Shown here: positions 8,907-18,270 of the stretch, in pieces
Numbering within the stretch: the first letter of the stretch is position 1
Layout of the letters: each line of letters opens with the position of its first letter
Assembly (NCBI RefSeq): GCF_004363045.1
Contig: NZ_SNYJ01000002.1
Span: forward strand, 186,001 to 250,000
Reading direction: 5' to 3'
DNA: 64,000 nucleotides
From: Aureibacillus halotolerans
Lineage (GTDB): Bacteria; Bacillota; Bacilli; Bacillales; DSM-28697
Translations under genes and position numbers: made by a program
Notes under the pieces: model-generated
Database searches by the model: none
What the model was told of the DNA's origin: nothing
The model's input: the letters and a program-made list of their open reading frames with translations, nothing else

Positions 8907-9788
8907 TTACGTAGCTACTGTCGAATTTTTATAGCGCCAAAAGTACCCGTGCTTTACAGGGACACATTCAACAATTCCTTGCAGCTTCAGCTTTTTCATC
9001 CATTTTTCAGCTTCTTCCGTCGTCAAATTATAGACCGTAGCTATTTCAGCTGTTGATACGAATGGGAAGGTGTGAAGAAAGGTTCTGATTTCTGGTAACT
9101 CTGCTTGAAGCGGCGTATATCCAAGCATTTCTTCAATAATGCCGACATACACTTCATACGCATACGTCCCAGATATTTTTAAGCCTTCCTCTTCTAAATG
9201 TTGACTGAAGAAAACAAGCGTTGGTGTTTCAGTAACTTCCATTTCAGCATTCATTTTAAGATCAAACTCAACAGCCTTGACCGCAGCGGAATTGGAAAGA
9301 TCACGTTTGAATTCATCTACATCGAGATTAACCTTTGATGCAATATCGAGCAGAACATGTTTTTTAGAGACATTTTGTTTTTCGAGAAAAAGGACTTCCT
9401 GTAGCCTTCGAAGGAAACGGAACCCAGCCGTTTGCCCTTGCAATTCTGCTGCCTTTATCGCAATTGGCAAATAATAAGGGGCCAAAATCGGATCCTCAAG
9501 CCACAAATCGCCATCGCAGCTCATTCCTGACAAGCAGCCTGCACGCTCCCAGGACTTGGCAAGGTCTGGGTATTTCTTTTTTGTGCATTCAACAATCTTA
9601 GGGAACTGTCCGCCAATGACATGACGAAATCGAAAATAGGACCCATAATGCACCATCAATTTTTTCATTACTGGTTCAAGTCCCCAGCAACATGTGCTTA
9701 AAGGATCAATGAACATGTAAATCTCCAATGGTTTGGACTGTCGATATGCATCCTCTTGACAGAGGTCCCTGGAAATATTCATATCCAT
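8907..9788 (-). CDS. spxH: Spx degradation adaptor SpxH (YjbH), DsbA-like fold
   Basis: The 293-aa protein is a YjbH/SpxH homologue with a DsbA-like thioredoxin fold. The opening IDPLSTCCWGLEPV (residues 27-40) corresponds to the active-site helix and is followed by the DsbA helical insert. SpxH binds Spx and presents it to ClpXP, so this gene closes a control loop with spx at 3064. The usual CxxC of the family reads S31-T-C33-C34 here, so the first cysteine is missing. The start follows GGAGGAACG. It is cotranscribed behind yjbI with a 12-bp gap, as in the B. subtilis yjbIH operon. Confidence 0.9.
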   Translation of the reverse strand: MDMNISRDLCQEDAYRQSKPLEIYMFIDPLSTCCWGLEPVMKKLMVHYGSYFRFRHVIGGQFPKIVECTKKKYPDLAKSWERAGCLSGMSCDGDLWLEDPILAPYYLPIAIKAAELQGQTAGFRFLRRLQEVLFLEKQNVSKKHVLLDIASKVNLDVDEFKRDLSNSAAVKAVEFDLKMNAEMEVTETPTLVFFSQHLEEEGLKISGTYAYEVYVGIIEEMLGYTPLQAELPEIRTFLHTFPFVSTAEIATVYNLTTEEAEKWMKKLKLQGIVECVPVKHGYFWRYKNSTVAT

Positions 9789-9800
9789 CTTCGTTCCTCC

Positions 9801-10190
9801 TTACTCACGATCTTGAGGTGTATTAATCATATGCTGAGCGGTGTGCTTCAAGCGTTCAAACAACATCCGTTTTTCATGCTCGTCGGCCTCTGTTTCGGAC
9901 AAAGCCAACTGCATGCATTCTAACCAAGCTTGAGCCCGACTCGGTGTAATTTGAAAAGGCAAATGGCGTGCGCGTAAGCGAGGATGTCCATGCTCTTCTG
10001 TATAAAGCGACGGACCTCCAAGAAATTGAGTCATAAATTGGACTTGTTTTCGTCGTGTTTCAGTCAAATCCTCTGGAAAAATAGGAGATAGCTCTGGATG
10101 TGAAGAAACCCGTTGATAGAATTTTTCAACTAGATCCTTTACAACGTTTTCTCCGCCTATCATGTCGTAGGGGCTTGGTTGTTTTGTCAT
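9801..10190 (-). CDS. yjbI: group II truncated haemoglobin YjbI
   Basis: The 129-aa globin has the LGGPSLYTEEHGHPRLRARH block near 68-87, containing the proximal-histidine region of group II truncated haemoglobins, and a short N-terminal helix pair. The start is the ATG at 10190 with GGAGGAAAAATT upstream; the frame continues upstream only by reading through the repeat C2. In B. subtilis the protein is made together with YjbH. Likely roles are oxygen or NO chemistry and protection under oxidative stress. The last five codons lie 12 bp from spxH. Confidence 0.92.
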   Translation of the reverse strand: MTKQPSPYDMIGGENVVKDLVEKFYQRVSSHPELSPIFPEDLTETRRKQVQFMTQFLGGPSLYTEEHGHPRLRARHLPFQITPSRAQAWLECMQLALSETEADEHEKRMLFERLKHTAQHMINTPQDRE

Positions 10191-10204
10191 AATTTTTCCT
10201 CCCA

Positions 10205-10325
10205 CAGGCTGATGAGAACCGCTCGCTTTCATTGTTGCATCGCCTTGTTTGGTGCTCATTGCCTGAATGGCAACTGTGCGCCTCTCAAGCCTTCGCGCAT
10301 CGAAAAACAAGTGCTGCCCAAGAGA
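10205..10325 (-). repeat. palindromic intergenic repeat, copy C2
   Basis: This is a diverged copy of the ~120-bp palindromic unit. CAGGCTGATGAGAACCGCTCGC is recognisable at the left, the apical hairpin TTGCC-TGAAT-GGCAA is intact, and the right arm has decayed. It lies within 15 bp of the yjbI start codon, so it forms the leader of the yjbI-spxH mRNA, or was inserted between promoter and gene. Confidence 0.75.
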
Positions 10326-10423
10326 CGATGTTGTTTAATCTGTGAAGCTGTAAGTCTATTTTAGCAACGCAAAGGAAGATTGCGCAAATGTTGTGATCGC
10401 AGAAGCAATTTAATCAGTACGTT

Positions 10424-10996
10424 TTAGGTGAACAAGCGAGCAATCTTATTCAATGTTTCTCGTTTTGGAATGTTGTGCATCCTTAGTATGTCAAGGAAAG
10501 CTTGTTCCCCGGCAGTCACTGAAGTGGCCTCAATTTCAAGCTCATAATCTTCCTTTTGCCCATAAAAGCTATGGTCCAAAAAAAGCGTGAAATGAGACAT
10601 CTCTCGAATAGAGCGACGCGTCATTAATGTTCCAATATGCTTCACATTCAACGTCTTCCTGCCTATCAATGACAAAGATGGCTGCATAGCTTCTGGAGTT
10701 TTACAATGGCCATCCGTCAAGATCTGTTGAGCATGCTTCACTTCCAAAGGTTGGTGGGTTTCCAAAAGTCCTTCTCCAGACGGATGAGGCTGTTTTAAAG
10801 TTAACGTGTATTGCCCACCTTTTTCACGGATACGTAAAGCTGCATGAGAGGAACGAAGTAGAAAGTCCGACGTATCAAAATAGTGGTTGGTCTGCTGGAT
10901 AAAATCATCATGCTGAAACTGATAATACCTATAAAGACGTTGAAATTCATCTTCGTTCAGCAGGTTTTTCCACTCTAATTCTTGTTCTTGGTGCAA
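10424..10996 (-). CDS. yjbK: CYTH-domain triphosphatase-like protein YjbK
   Basis: The 190-aa protein is a CYTH/triphosphate-tunnel fold protein. The ExExK signature appears as ELEWK near residues 6-10, followed by NHYFDTSDFLL and LRIREKGGQYTLTLKQP, which supply the tunnel's charged strands. I place the start at TTG 10996 because AAGGAG lies nine bases upstream; the GTG at 11014 would put that site inside the gene. B. subtilis yjbK sits in the same place beside yjbM. The likely activity is hydrolysis of inorganic tri/polyphosphate or adenylate chemistry, not proven here. It is divergent from relQ. Confidence 0.85.
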   Translation of the reverse strand: MHQEQELEWKNLLNEDEFQRLYRYYQFQHDDFIQQTNHYFDTSDFLLRSSHAALRIREKGGQYTLTLKQPHPSGEGLLETHQPLEVKHAQQILTDGHCKTPEAMQPSLSLIGRKTLNVKHIGTLMTRRSIREMSHFTLFLDHSFYGQKEDYELEIEATSVTAGEQAFLDILRMHNIPKRETLNKIARLFT

Positions 10997-11195
10997 TACT
11001 TTCAGCTCCTTCACGCGAGACTATTTGAAAGTGTACCATATTCGTTATGAAAACACAGTGTTGATGCTTGCAGAACGCCTTTATCGTTTTTAAGCGAATG
11101 GGCATTTATGATAAAATAAGAAGTGGAAGAAGCTGACGGCTATCGTAGGTAAATATGACTACGGAAAGTCTGATTCGATCAACAGGGGGGCTACT

Positions 11196-11843
11196 ATGGA
11201 GAATTGGGAGGCATTTCTTGCGCCTTATGAACAAGCCATAGAAGAGTTAAAGGTAAAACTAAAAGGAATGCGTAAGCTGTTTGAAGTTGATCGACAGCAC
11301 TCGCCAATAGAGTTTGTGACCGGAAGAGTTAAGCCGATTCCAAGCATTCTTGATAAGGCGAGAAGAAAAAATGTTCCTTTTCATCAAATCGGTGAAGGGA
11401 TTCAGGATATCGCTGGTCTTCGCATGATGTGTCAGTTCGTTGATGACATTACGAGTGTCGTAGAACTTTTGCGGGAGCGCAATGACTTTGACATCGTTGA
11501 AGAGCGCGATTATATTGCCAACAAAAAGGAAAGTGGATATCGGTCGTATCACCTTGTTCTACGATACCCAGTTCAAACAGTCGAAGGAGAAAAGAAACTA
11601 CTTGTTGAGATTCAAATTCGTACACTGGCAATGAACTTTTGGGCAACGGTGGAGCATTCATTAAATTACAAATACAAAGGACAACTTCCTTCGGGGATTG
11701 AGATGCGGATTCAACGGGCTGCTGAAGCCGCTTTCCGATTAGATGAAGAAATGTCGAAAATCCGTGGAGAAATTCAAGAAGCCCACCAAGTATTTTTACG
11801 TAAGCTTGAAAAAAACAACCCATCAACTGACAAAAGCAGGTGA
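11196..11843 (+). CDS. relQ: small alarmone synthetase RelQ (YjbM/SasB)
   Basis: The 215-aa protein has a single RelA/SpoT synthetase domain without hydrolase. The G-loop-like [15 protein letters not shown] near 45-60, [14 protein letters not shown] near 68-81 and the [22 protein letters not shown] region supply nucleotide-binding and catalytic residues, including the E-x-Q-x-R-T element. It makes (p)ppGpp from GTP/GDP and ATP; homologues form tetramers that are regulated by pppGpp and single-stranded RNA. The ATG follows AGGGGGGC. It starts an operon with NAD kinase (4-bp gap) and a pseudouridine synthase. Confidence 0.94.
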   Translation: MENWEAFLAPYEQAIEELKVKLKGMRKLFEVDRQHSPIEFVTGRVKPIPSILDKARRKNVPFHQIGEGIQDIAGLRMMCQFVDDITSVVELLRERNDFDIVEERDYIANKKESGYRSYHLVLRYPVQTVEGEKKLLVEIQIRTLAMNFWATVEHSLNYKYKGQLPSGIEMRIQRAAEAAFRLDEEMSKIRGEIQEAHQVFLRKLEKNNPSTDKSR

Positions 11844-11847
11844 GCAC

Positions 11848-12648
11848 ATGAACTTTACAATAACTTCAAAAGGCGACGAAACGTCCGATGCTTTATGTGA
11901 AAAGATGAAAACCTATCTTATCGATTTTGGGCTAGTGTGGAACGAAGAAAAACCTGAGCTCGTCATTTCTGTAGGTGGAGATGGGACGTTGCTGTCAAAC
12001 TTCCATCGCTATAGGAACCGACTGTCAACCACTGCTTTTATTGGTGTTCACACAGGACACTTAGGGTTTTATGCGGATTGGACCCCACAAGAGGTGGAAA
12101 AGCTCGTCATTGATATCGCCAAAACACCTTTTGATATTGTCGAATACCCATTGCTTGAAGTTATGGTTTCATACATAAATGGTGATTCAGATTCGAGATA
12201 TTTGGCGTTAAATGAGTGTACAGTGAAAGCCACAGAAGGATCTCTTGTCATGGATGTACTTATTAAAAATGATCATTTTGAGACGTTTCGTGGGGATGGG
12301 TTGTGCATCTCAACGCCATCAGGCAGCACGGCTTATAATAAAGCGCTTGGAGGCGCTATTGTTCATCCCTCGCTTGAAGCGATTCAGCTGGCTGAAATGG
12401 CGTCGATCAACAATCGCGTGTTCCGAACAGTTGGGTCACCACTCATTTTACCGAAGCACCACACGTGTCTGTTGATTCCGGTGAACGACGTTAATTTTAC
12501 AGTTACTATTGATCACCTTACCCTTTTGCATAAAGATGTAAAATCAATCCGCTGTAAGGTCGCAAGTGAGAAAGTTCGTTTTGCTCGGTACCGATCTTTC
12601 CCATTTTGGTCACGTGTCAAAGAATCTTTTGTAGGGGATAAATCTTAA
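11848..12648 (+). CDS. ppnK: NAD kinase (NadK/PpnK, YjbN)
   Basis: The 266-aa enzyme phosphorylates NAD to NADP. The GGDGT motif is at 43-47, and the second conserved block [21 protein letters not shown] near 147-167 is complete, including the TPSGSTAY loop. The start ATG at 11848 follows AGGTGA within the 3' end of relQ; the longer frame overlapping relQ is not used. The stop codon overlaps the ATG of the next gene by one base (TAATG), which implies translational coupling. Order relQ-ppnK-rluD is conserved with B. subtilis yjbM-yjbN-yjbO. Confidence 0.95.
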   Translation: MNFTITSKGDETSDALCEKMKTYLIDFGLVWNEEKPELVISVGGDGTLLSNFHRYRNRLSTTAFIGVHTGHLGFYADWTPQEVEKLVIDIAKTPFDIVEYPLLEVMVSYINGDSDSRYLALNECTVKATEGSLVMDVLIKNDHFETFRGDGLCISTPSGSTAYNKALGGAIVHPSLEAIQLAEMASINNRVFRTVGSPLILPKHHTCLLIPVNDVNFTVTIDHLTLLHKDVKSIRCKVASEKVRFARYRSFPFWSRVKESFVGDKS

Positions 12649-13541
12649 TGGAATACGCACGAACATTTGAATGGCGAATTACAGCAGCAGCTGAAGGAAT
12701 GAAAATTAAAGACTATCTACAGGAGTCACAGACATTTTCCTCAAGAACGTATCGTGCGGTGAAAAAGGAAGGGCAAATGCTCGTCAATGGGGTATCTAAA
12801 AAAGGGTATGATGTGCTAAGCGAGAATGATTCGTTACAAGTCTCCCTTCCTGAAGAAGTGACGGGCTCACATATCGTACCAATGTCGTTTGCTCTTTCGG
12901 TATTATATGAAGATGAAGATGTCATAGTCATTGATAAGCCTCCAGGCGTTCCTTCCCTTCCTCCGCAAAGTGGAGACCCTTTGAACATTGCCAGTGCATT
13001 GCTGGCTCATTATCAAACGAATGGTGAACGTACAGCTATTCATCTTGTCAACCGTTTGGACCGCGATACGTCTGGTGCGATGATGGCCGCCAAGCATAAG
13101 CATGCTCACCACATACTTAGCCAGCAACAACAAGATAAAACGATGAGACGCGCCTATACTGCGATTCTTGAAGGGTGTATCCAACCAGAAGCTGGAACGA
13201 TTGATCAGCCGATTGGAATGTCGCCAGGGAGCAAAGTCGCTCGTGCTGTCATCGAAGACGGAAAAAAGGCAGTGACGCATTATACGACCGAACGAATAGG
13301 TCGTGTTAATAAAAAGAGCCAGGTTCATGTGACGCTCGAAACTGGGAGGACTCATCAAATTCGCGTCCATATGGCGTGGCTAGGTTACCCTGTTATGGGC
13401 GACACGCTTTATGGAGCAGAAAGTGCCCACATTGGTCGACAAGCCCTTCATTGCAGACAGATGATGTTTTCTCATCCATTGGATGGGCGTTCGATAGAAA
13501 TTGATTGTCCACTCCATGAGGATATGGACCTTCTCATTTGA
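12648..13541 (+). CDS. yjbO: RluD-family 23S rRNA pseudouridine synthase (YjbO)
   Basis: The 297-aa protein has an N-terminal S4-like RNA-binding segment (KDYLQES..SRTYRAVKKEGQMLVNG, residues about 21-48) and the RluA/RluD catalytic domain. The HLVNRLDRDTSGAM block places the catalytic aspartate at D138, and the later GRTHQIRVHMAWLGYPVMGD element is intact. It modifies uridine in 23S rRNA or another structured RNA; the exact site is not deducible. It overlaps ppnK by one base and ends the operon at a strong terminator. Confidence 0.92.
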   Translation: MEYARTFEWRITAAAEGMKIKDYLQESQTFSSRTYRAVKKEGQMLVNGVSKKGYDVLSENDSLQVSLPEEVTGSHIVPMSFALSVLYEDEDVIVIDKPPGVPSLPPQSGDPLNIASALLAHYQTNGERTAIHLVNRLDRDTSGAMMAAKHKHAHHILSQQQQDKTMRRAYTAILEGCIQPEAGTIDQPIGMSPGSKVARAVIEDGKKAVTHYTTERIGRVNKKSQVHVTLETGRTHQIRVHMAWLGYPVMGDTLYGAESAHIGRQALHCRQMMFSHPLDGRSIEIDCPLHEDMDLLI

Positions 13542-13549
13542 TTACATAA

Positions 13550-13596
13550 AAAGAACTGCCTAGTGTCATGAAAAATGACGAAGGCAGTTCTTTTTT
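13550..13596 (+). terminator. terminator of the relQ-ppnK-yjbO operon
   Basis: AAGAACTGCC pairs with GGCAGTTCTT, with an inner GTCAT/ATGAC stem and six following T residues. Confidence 0.9.
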
Positions 13597-13672
13597 GTGA
13601 GATAAGTGGACACCTCAAGCACAAGAAACGAAAAGATCGCTTCTTAGCCTGAGAATATGAGAACGACATGTC

Positions 13673-14857
13673 TCAATTATCTCTTCCTGAATCAAACATA
13701 AATGTTTTGGTGCGTGAGCGGACGTTTAATACGATGCCAATAGCAATCATATACGTCAGTAAGGAACTGCCTCCGTAGCTAATAAATGGCAAAGGAATAC
13801 CGGTAATCGGTAATACCTGAATGGTCATGCCAATGTTTTGAAACACTTGAAAGCTAATCATGCCAATCACACCGACGCAAAGATAGCTTCCGAAGGGGTC
13901 GTGAGATTCAATCGCAATGTGGATCATTCGGTAGATGAGCATAAAGAACAATGAGATCACAATGCTGCCACCAACAAAGCCAAATTGAGATGCAATCACA
14001 GAAAAAATAAAGTCAGTATGTGGCTCTGGCACTTCAACGGTCAATTGGTTCAAACCTACGCCATCAAGTCGTCCTGAACCAATGGCGAGAAGAGACTTGA
14101 CTAAGTGAAAACCTTCGTCACTGGCATAATCGTTTGGGGCAAGCCACCCATAGAAGCGGTTAATCTGATACTCTGCTAGTATGTGCGATCCAAAAAAAAC
14201 AGGGAACGTAAAATAGATAAAAACAAGCGTAGCAACCCCTAAAACTGCTAATGAGGCAAGTAAGAGAAGCAGACGCCAACGAATACCAGACACAAGAAGC
14301 ACTGACCCAAGGATGGCTAAAAACACAAGCCCTGTTCCTAGGTCCGGTTGTTCCATAATAAGGATAAAAGGAAGGATCGTTGCCAAACCAAGTTTTGCTA
14401 ACAGCCAAATGTCATCTTGTATTCGCTTCTCCAATCTTTTACTATGGTGATCGGATACTAATTTTGCAAGTACGATGATGAGAAAAACTTTCATTAGCTC
14501 TGATGGTTGAAAACTTCCTCCTGGAACAGAGTACCAGCTTGTGGCGTTGTTGCGAGTTTCGATCACAGAAGCTGGAAAGTTGAGGAAAAGGCCGATGAGC
14601 AGAATCATACCAAATCCATAAAGTATCCAACTAAAGTTTCTAAAGCGATCAAAATCAATGAGCATGGTGAAGACAACAGCGATCCCGCCAATGCAATACC
14701 AAACGCCTTGCTTCAATGCGAAATGCAGTCCTTTTAATTTTTCGGGCAGAATAATTTCAGATGTTTGTATGGCAACCAAACTCGTGATCGCCAGCAAAAA
14801 CAAAAGAAAGAGCAATGGTGCATCAAGCTGTTGTAGTGGGGTCTTATCTCTTTCCAT
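13673..14857 (-). CDS. RodA/FtsW/SpoVE-family SEDS protein, RodA-like
   Basis: The 394-aa protein has about ten transmembrane helices and the SEDS signatures: a WYSVPGGSFQPSELMK block near 106-121, GSGRLDGVGLNQLTVEVPEPHTDFIFS in the large periplasmic loop, and ITGIPLPFISYGGSS near the C terminus. SEDS proteins are peptidoglycan glycosyltransferases acting with a class B PBP. The GIPLPFISYGGSS form and the length suggest the RodA side (elongation) rather than FtsW, but SpoVE cannot be excluded. AAGGAACAC precedes the ATG. It is divergent from mgtE and is not part of the B. subtilis order here. Confidence 0.85.
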   Translation of the reverse strand: MERDKTPLQQLDAPLLFLLFLLAITSLVAIQTSEIILPEKLKGLHFALKQGVWYCIGGIAVVFTMLIDFDRFRNFSWILYGFGMILLIGLFLNFPASVIETRNNATSWYSVPGGSFQPSELMKVFLIIVLAKLVSDHHSKRLEKRIQDDIWLLAKLGLATILPFILIMEQPDLGTGLVFLAILGSVLLVSGIRWRLLLLLASLAVLGVATLVFIYFTFPVFFGSHILAEYQINRFYGWLAPNDYASDEGFHLVKSLLAIGSGRLDGVGLNQLTVEVPEPHTDFIFSVIASQFGFVGGSIVISLFFMLIYRMIHIAIESHDPFGSYLCVGVIGMISFQVFQNIGMTIQVLPITGIPLPFISYGGSSLLTYMIAIGIVLNVRSRTKTFMFDSGRDN

Positions 14858-14954
14858 AATGATGTGTTCCTTTCAATTCAAATGAATGCCGACCATATTA
14901 TTCTACAAAACTTATGGCTTTTTGACAAAGGCAGATGCAAGGAGGTACGTAAAC

Positions 14955-16316
14955 ATGACAGAGTCCGTTCAAGTGGACCTATTCGTAGAGGAGTTAAATG
15001 AGCAGCTCCGCAACGGAACGATCGAATCGTTTCGAAAAAAATATCTTTCTCTTCATTCGTTTGAACAAGCCCAGGTGATGGAACAGCTAGATGATGAAGA
15101 GCGATTAGTGTTGTATAGCTTTCTATCTCCCGAGGAAATGGCAATGGTTTTTGAGAATATTGATGAGGACCGCCAGCAAACATATCTTGCGGAAATGCAC
15201 CCAGTGTATGCGTCAACGATGCTTGGCGATATGTATGTGGATGATGCGGTCGATGTGCTTTCCGAGCTTGAGCCAGCTGAAGTGGCAGGCTATCTAAATC
15301 TTATGCCCGAAAAGGCATCGGAGGATATCAAAGAGCTTCTTCATTATGAAGAAAAAACAGCAGGGAGCTTGATGACGACAGAATATGTCGCTGTTCGGGT
15401 CGGGCAAACAGTGCTAGAAGCGATGGCGGTGCTTAAACAGAAAGCCCCCGATGCGGAAACCATTTATTATGTGTATGTGCTGAACGACATGCAAAAGCTC
15501 CTTGGTGTCCTCTCCTTACGTAGCTTGATCGTAAGCGCGGATGATACATTGGTTGATGACATTTTAAATGCACGTGTGCTTTCAGTAGGCGTTGGAGATG
15601 ACCAGGAGGACGTAGCTAAACGCTTCAAAGATTACGATTTATTGGCCGTTCCGGTCGTTGATGTTCAACATAGGCTTTTAGGGATTATTACAGTTGATGA
15701 TATCGTCGATGTGATTGAAGAGGAAGCCTCCGATGATTATGCAAAACTTGCAGCTGCTGGAGATGCGCGAACAGCGGAGCGAAGCTCTTGGGAATCTGCA
15801 AAAAAACGACTGCCTTGGCTAGTCATCCTTCTGTTTCTCGGTATGTTAACGGCAACACTCATTGGACAGTTTGAGACCACCTTAGATAAAGTGGCTGTCT
15901 TGGCCATTTTTATCCCGATGATTGCAGGGATGGCAGGAAATACAGGCACACAAGCGCTTGCTGTTGCTGTTCGGAAACTAGCAACAGGAGAGGCTGGAGA
16001 GGAATCGACAGGCAAGCTTATTGTTCGTGAAGCGGGCACAGGAATTATTACTGGGAGTGTTTGTGGTGTGCTCATTTTTGCAATCGTGTCAATCTGGCAA
16101 GGGAATATGGCGTTAGGTCTTCTTGTCGGTTCATCCATTTTCATTACGTTAATAGCCGCTACACTAGCTGGCGCACTCGTCCCACTGTTGATGCATCGTT
16201 TAAAGATTGACCCTGCTGTGGCATCTGGTCCATTTATTACGACCATTAATGACCTTCTCAGCATCCTGATCTATTTCGGCGCTGCCCAATTGTTTCTCAG
16301 CTATTTGCTTAAATAA
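14955..16316 (+). CDS. mgtE: magnesium transporter MgtE
   Basis: The 453-aa protein has the MgtE plan: an acidic cytosolic N domain (residues 1 to about 135), two CBS domains (about 136-255), and five C-terminal helices with MIAGMAGNTGTQALAVAVR, which contains the pore motif. MgtE is a Mg2+ channel closed by cytosolic Mg2+. The ATG at 14955 follows AAGGAGGTACG and gives the usual family length. The 97-bp region shared with the divergent RodA-like gene is too short to hold an M-box riboswitch, so RNA-level Mg2+ control is not evident. Confidence 0.94.
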   Translation: MTESVQVDLFVEELNEQLRNGTIESFRKKYLSLHSFEQAQVMEQLDDEERLVLYSFLSPEEMAMVFENIDEDRQQTYLAEMHPVYASTMLGDMYVDDAVDVLSELEPAEVAGYLNLMPEKASEDIKELLHYEEKTAGSLMTTEYVAVRVGQTVLEAMAVLKQKAPDAETIYYVYVLNDMQKLLGVLSLRSLIVSADDTLVDDILNARVLSVGVGDDQEDVAKRFKDYDLLAVPVVDVQHRLLGIITVDDIVDVIEEEASDDYAKLAAAGDARTAERSSWESAKKRLPWLVILLFLGMLTATLIGQFETTLDKVAVLAIFIPMIAGMAGNTGTQALAVAVRKLATGEAGEESTGKLIVREAGTGIITGSVCGVLIFAIVSIWQGNMALGLLVGSSIFITLIAATLAGALVPLLMHRLKIDPAVASGPFITTINDLLSILIYFGAAQLFLSYLLK

Positions 16317-16399
16317 CTCAACTTTCTCATCTTACATGTGGCAGAAACGCTTAGATATAAATGTGTAAACCTAAAATTCATTGTTTTTTATACAAGCTC

Positions 16400-17125
16400 G
16401 CCATATGCTTGCTTTCACCCTATGGTACAAGCGCAATATCGATTCGAAAAAGCCTTATTGTGTTTCTTTGCAGCATGAGTTTCGCTAGTTGCTGCTTTTG
16501 ATTTGTTAAAGCTCTTTAAATACGCAGCCATTGCTCACAAAAAATTTGTTGTAATTCCAGCTAATTTCATGTGTTGAAGGATTCTTAGCCTTTGAAATGA
16601 AGCTTCATTTCTTTTGGAAGTGTAAGGTAGTGGACGTTGGTATCTTCACTTTACTAAACAAGGCTGGTGTTTTGGCTAAATTTTCTTGTTTGCTAATGCA
16701 ACACTGTTCAACTCGCTTTTCTATTTTCTCCGTAATATGAGACCGAGACAAAATAAAAACAATTTACGCAGAAACAACCATCAGCGTAGTCAACATACGT
16801 AGACTCCTGCGGGAACAGCGCGAGCTGAAGATCCCGCAGGTAAGCCGCTTTTGCTTTCCGAGGAAGCTGAAGCCGTGCCCGCGGAACGCGAAGTATTTTG
16901 ACGTAGCGTTCTTGAGTTCATTGCACCATAAAGGGCACAGTGGCAACACCGACTCGAGAAGACTCTCGTCGTGATTTCTTTGCAGCATGAGTTTTCGCTA
17001 GTGGCGCTTTCACTTGCCTGAATACAAGAGGTCAATCGATCTAAATCACCTTGTTTTCACTCAGGCACAGCCAGCGTTGAAGGTGATTTGCACACTACAA
17101 AAGTTGTCTAAGTAAACATCGACAA
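16400..17125 (-). repeat. composite dispersed repeat, copy A2, reverse orientation
   Basis: The nearly 1-kb gap between mgtE and fabI is filled with repeat modules in reverse orientation. The structured core is at 16761-16907, spacer motifs are at 16420-16500 and 16925-17010, and the tail motif (CACAGCCAGCGTTGAAGGTGA) is at 17063-17115. The core has the A-type arms CCTGCGGGA and TCCCGCAGG. No supported gene is present. The orientation is opposite to the other five copies. Confidence 0.8.
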
Positions 17126-17270
17126 AATGGTTAGGTGAGCAAAATTACACTAGCGTATGTCACACGTTATACCGACTAGACCACGGATTAAATTCCGTCA
17201 AATTCGTAATCATTGCAGATTATTGATTGAATGGCGCATCCAATGTATTATTTTGTACTTTAAATTATGC

Positions 17271-17276
17271 TATACT
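17271..17276 (+). promoter_or_regulatory. -10 element of fabI
   Basis: TATACT lies 36 bp before the fabI ATG. The -35 is poor (TTATTT). I looked for a FapR operator like that of B. subtilis fabI and did not find a convincing one. Confidence 0.4.
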
Positions 17277-17311
17277 ATGCCAAGAGAAAGAATAGCTAGG
17301 AGGACAAGAGC

Positions 17312-18085
17312 ATGACATTGTCATTAAAAGGACGTACGTACGTTGTAATGGGTGTAGCAAATCAACGAAGCATTGCTTGGGGCATCGCTCGTTCATTGCA
17401 TGAAGCAGGCGCAAAGCTTGTGTTCACATATGCTACAGAACGTTTAAAGAAAAGCGTTGAGGATTTAGCATTAACGATTGATGAAGCCCCTGTGACTGTG
17501 GCATGTGATGTCACAAAGGACGACGAAGTAGAAGCTGCATTTAAAGAAATTCATGAAAAAGCAGGAAAAATTAGTGGGATTGCCCATTGTATTGCATTTG
17601 CAAACAAGGATGATCTACGAGGAGCGTTTGTAGACACAACGAGAGATGGTTTTTTACTTGCTCACGACATTAGTGCCTATTCGCTTACGATTGTAGCAAG
17701 AGCTGCTAAGCCCTATTTCACAGAAGAGGCAAGCATTGCCACAATGACGTATCTTGGCGGTGAGCGCGTTGTAGCCAATTATAATGTTATGGGTGTCGCC
17801 AAGGCTGCTCTTGATGCAAGTGTGAAATATTTGGCAGCTGACCTTGGGAAGGAAGGCATTCGAGTGAATGCCATTTCCGCTGGCCCAATTCGTACGCTTT
17901 CAGCAAAAGGGATTGGCGATTTTAATTCCATTCTTAAAGAGATTGAAGAACGCTCTCCGCTTCGTCGGACGGTTACACAAGAAGAGGTTGGCGATGCGGC
18001 ACTCTTCCTGCTAAGCCCAATGGCAAGAGGGATCACCGGCGAAATATTGCATGTTGATGGTGGGTTTAATATTCTAGGAAGCTAA
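17312..18085 (+). CDS. fabI: enoyl-[acyl-carrier-protein] reductase FabI
   Basis: The 257-aa SDR-fold enzyme catalyses the last reduction in fatty acid elongation. The FabI form of the nucleotide site (GVANQRSIAWGIA, residues 14-26) and the catalytic Y147, Y157 and K164 (YNVMGVAK, a Y-x6-K spacing special to FabI) are all visible. The ATG follows AGGAGGACAAG. The gene is monogenic and followed by a hairpin with a T-rich tail, and it precedes cotO as fabI (yjbW) does in B. subtilis. Confidence 0.96.
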   Translation: MTLSLKGRTYVVMGVANQRSIAWGIARSLHEAGAKLVFTYATERLKKSVEDLALTIDEAPVTVACDVTKDDEVEAAFKEIHEKAGKISGIAHCIAFANKDDLRGAFVDTTRDGFLLAHDISAYSLTIVARAAKPYFTEEASIATMTYLGGERVVANYNVMGVAKAALDASVKYLAADLGKEGIRVNAISAGPIRTLSAKGIGDFNSILKEIEERSPLRRTVTQEEVGDAALFLLSPMARGITGEILHVDGGFNILGS

Positions 18086-18088
18086 CAT

Positions 18089-18138
18089 AAAAAGGGTTGT
18101 TCTAAAGTCAGATACATGACGTTTAGAGCTGCCTTTTT
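18089..18138 (+). terminator. fabI terminator
   Basis: An imperfect stem (AAAGGGTTGTTCTAAA against TTTAGAGCTGCCTTT) is followed by TTCTTTT. Confidence 0.65.
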
Positions 18139-18210
18139 CTTTTGATTTTTTGCTCCAGTTCCAGAGCAATGCTTTATCCTTTTCCATGCAATCATTGAGG
18201 ATCTACTGGG

Positions 18211-18239
18211 CACATTCTCTAGGCGAGATGCATACGATA
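18211..18239 (+). promoter_or_regulatory. sigma-K-like promoter of cotO
   Basis: CACA at 18211-18214 contains the AC of a sigma-K -35. Seventeen bases later CATACGATA (18231-18239) matches the CATAnnnTA -10. Expression in the mother cell late in sporulation fits a coat gene. Confidence 0.7.
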
Positions 18240-18270
18240 AACCATCGACGAATAGAAAGGTGTGTTCCGT

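Noticed and set aside
14858-14954. M-box magnesium riboswitch before mgtE
   Set aside because: The divergent intergenic region is only 97 bp and shows none of the expected long paired structure.
17126-17311. FapR operator before fabI
   Set aside because: No sequence resembling the FapR consensus palindrome was found near the TATACT, so lipid-specific regulation cannot be claimed.
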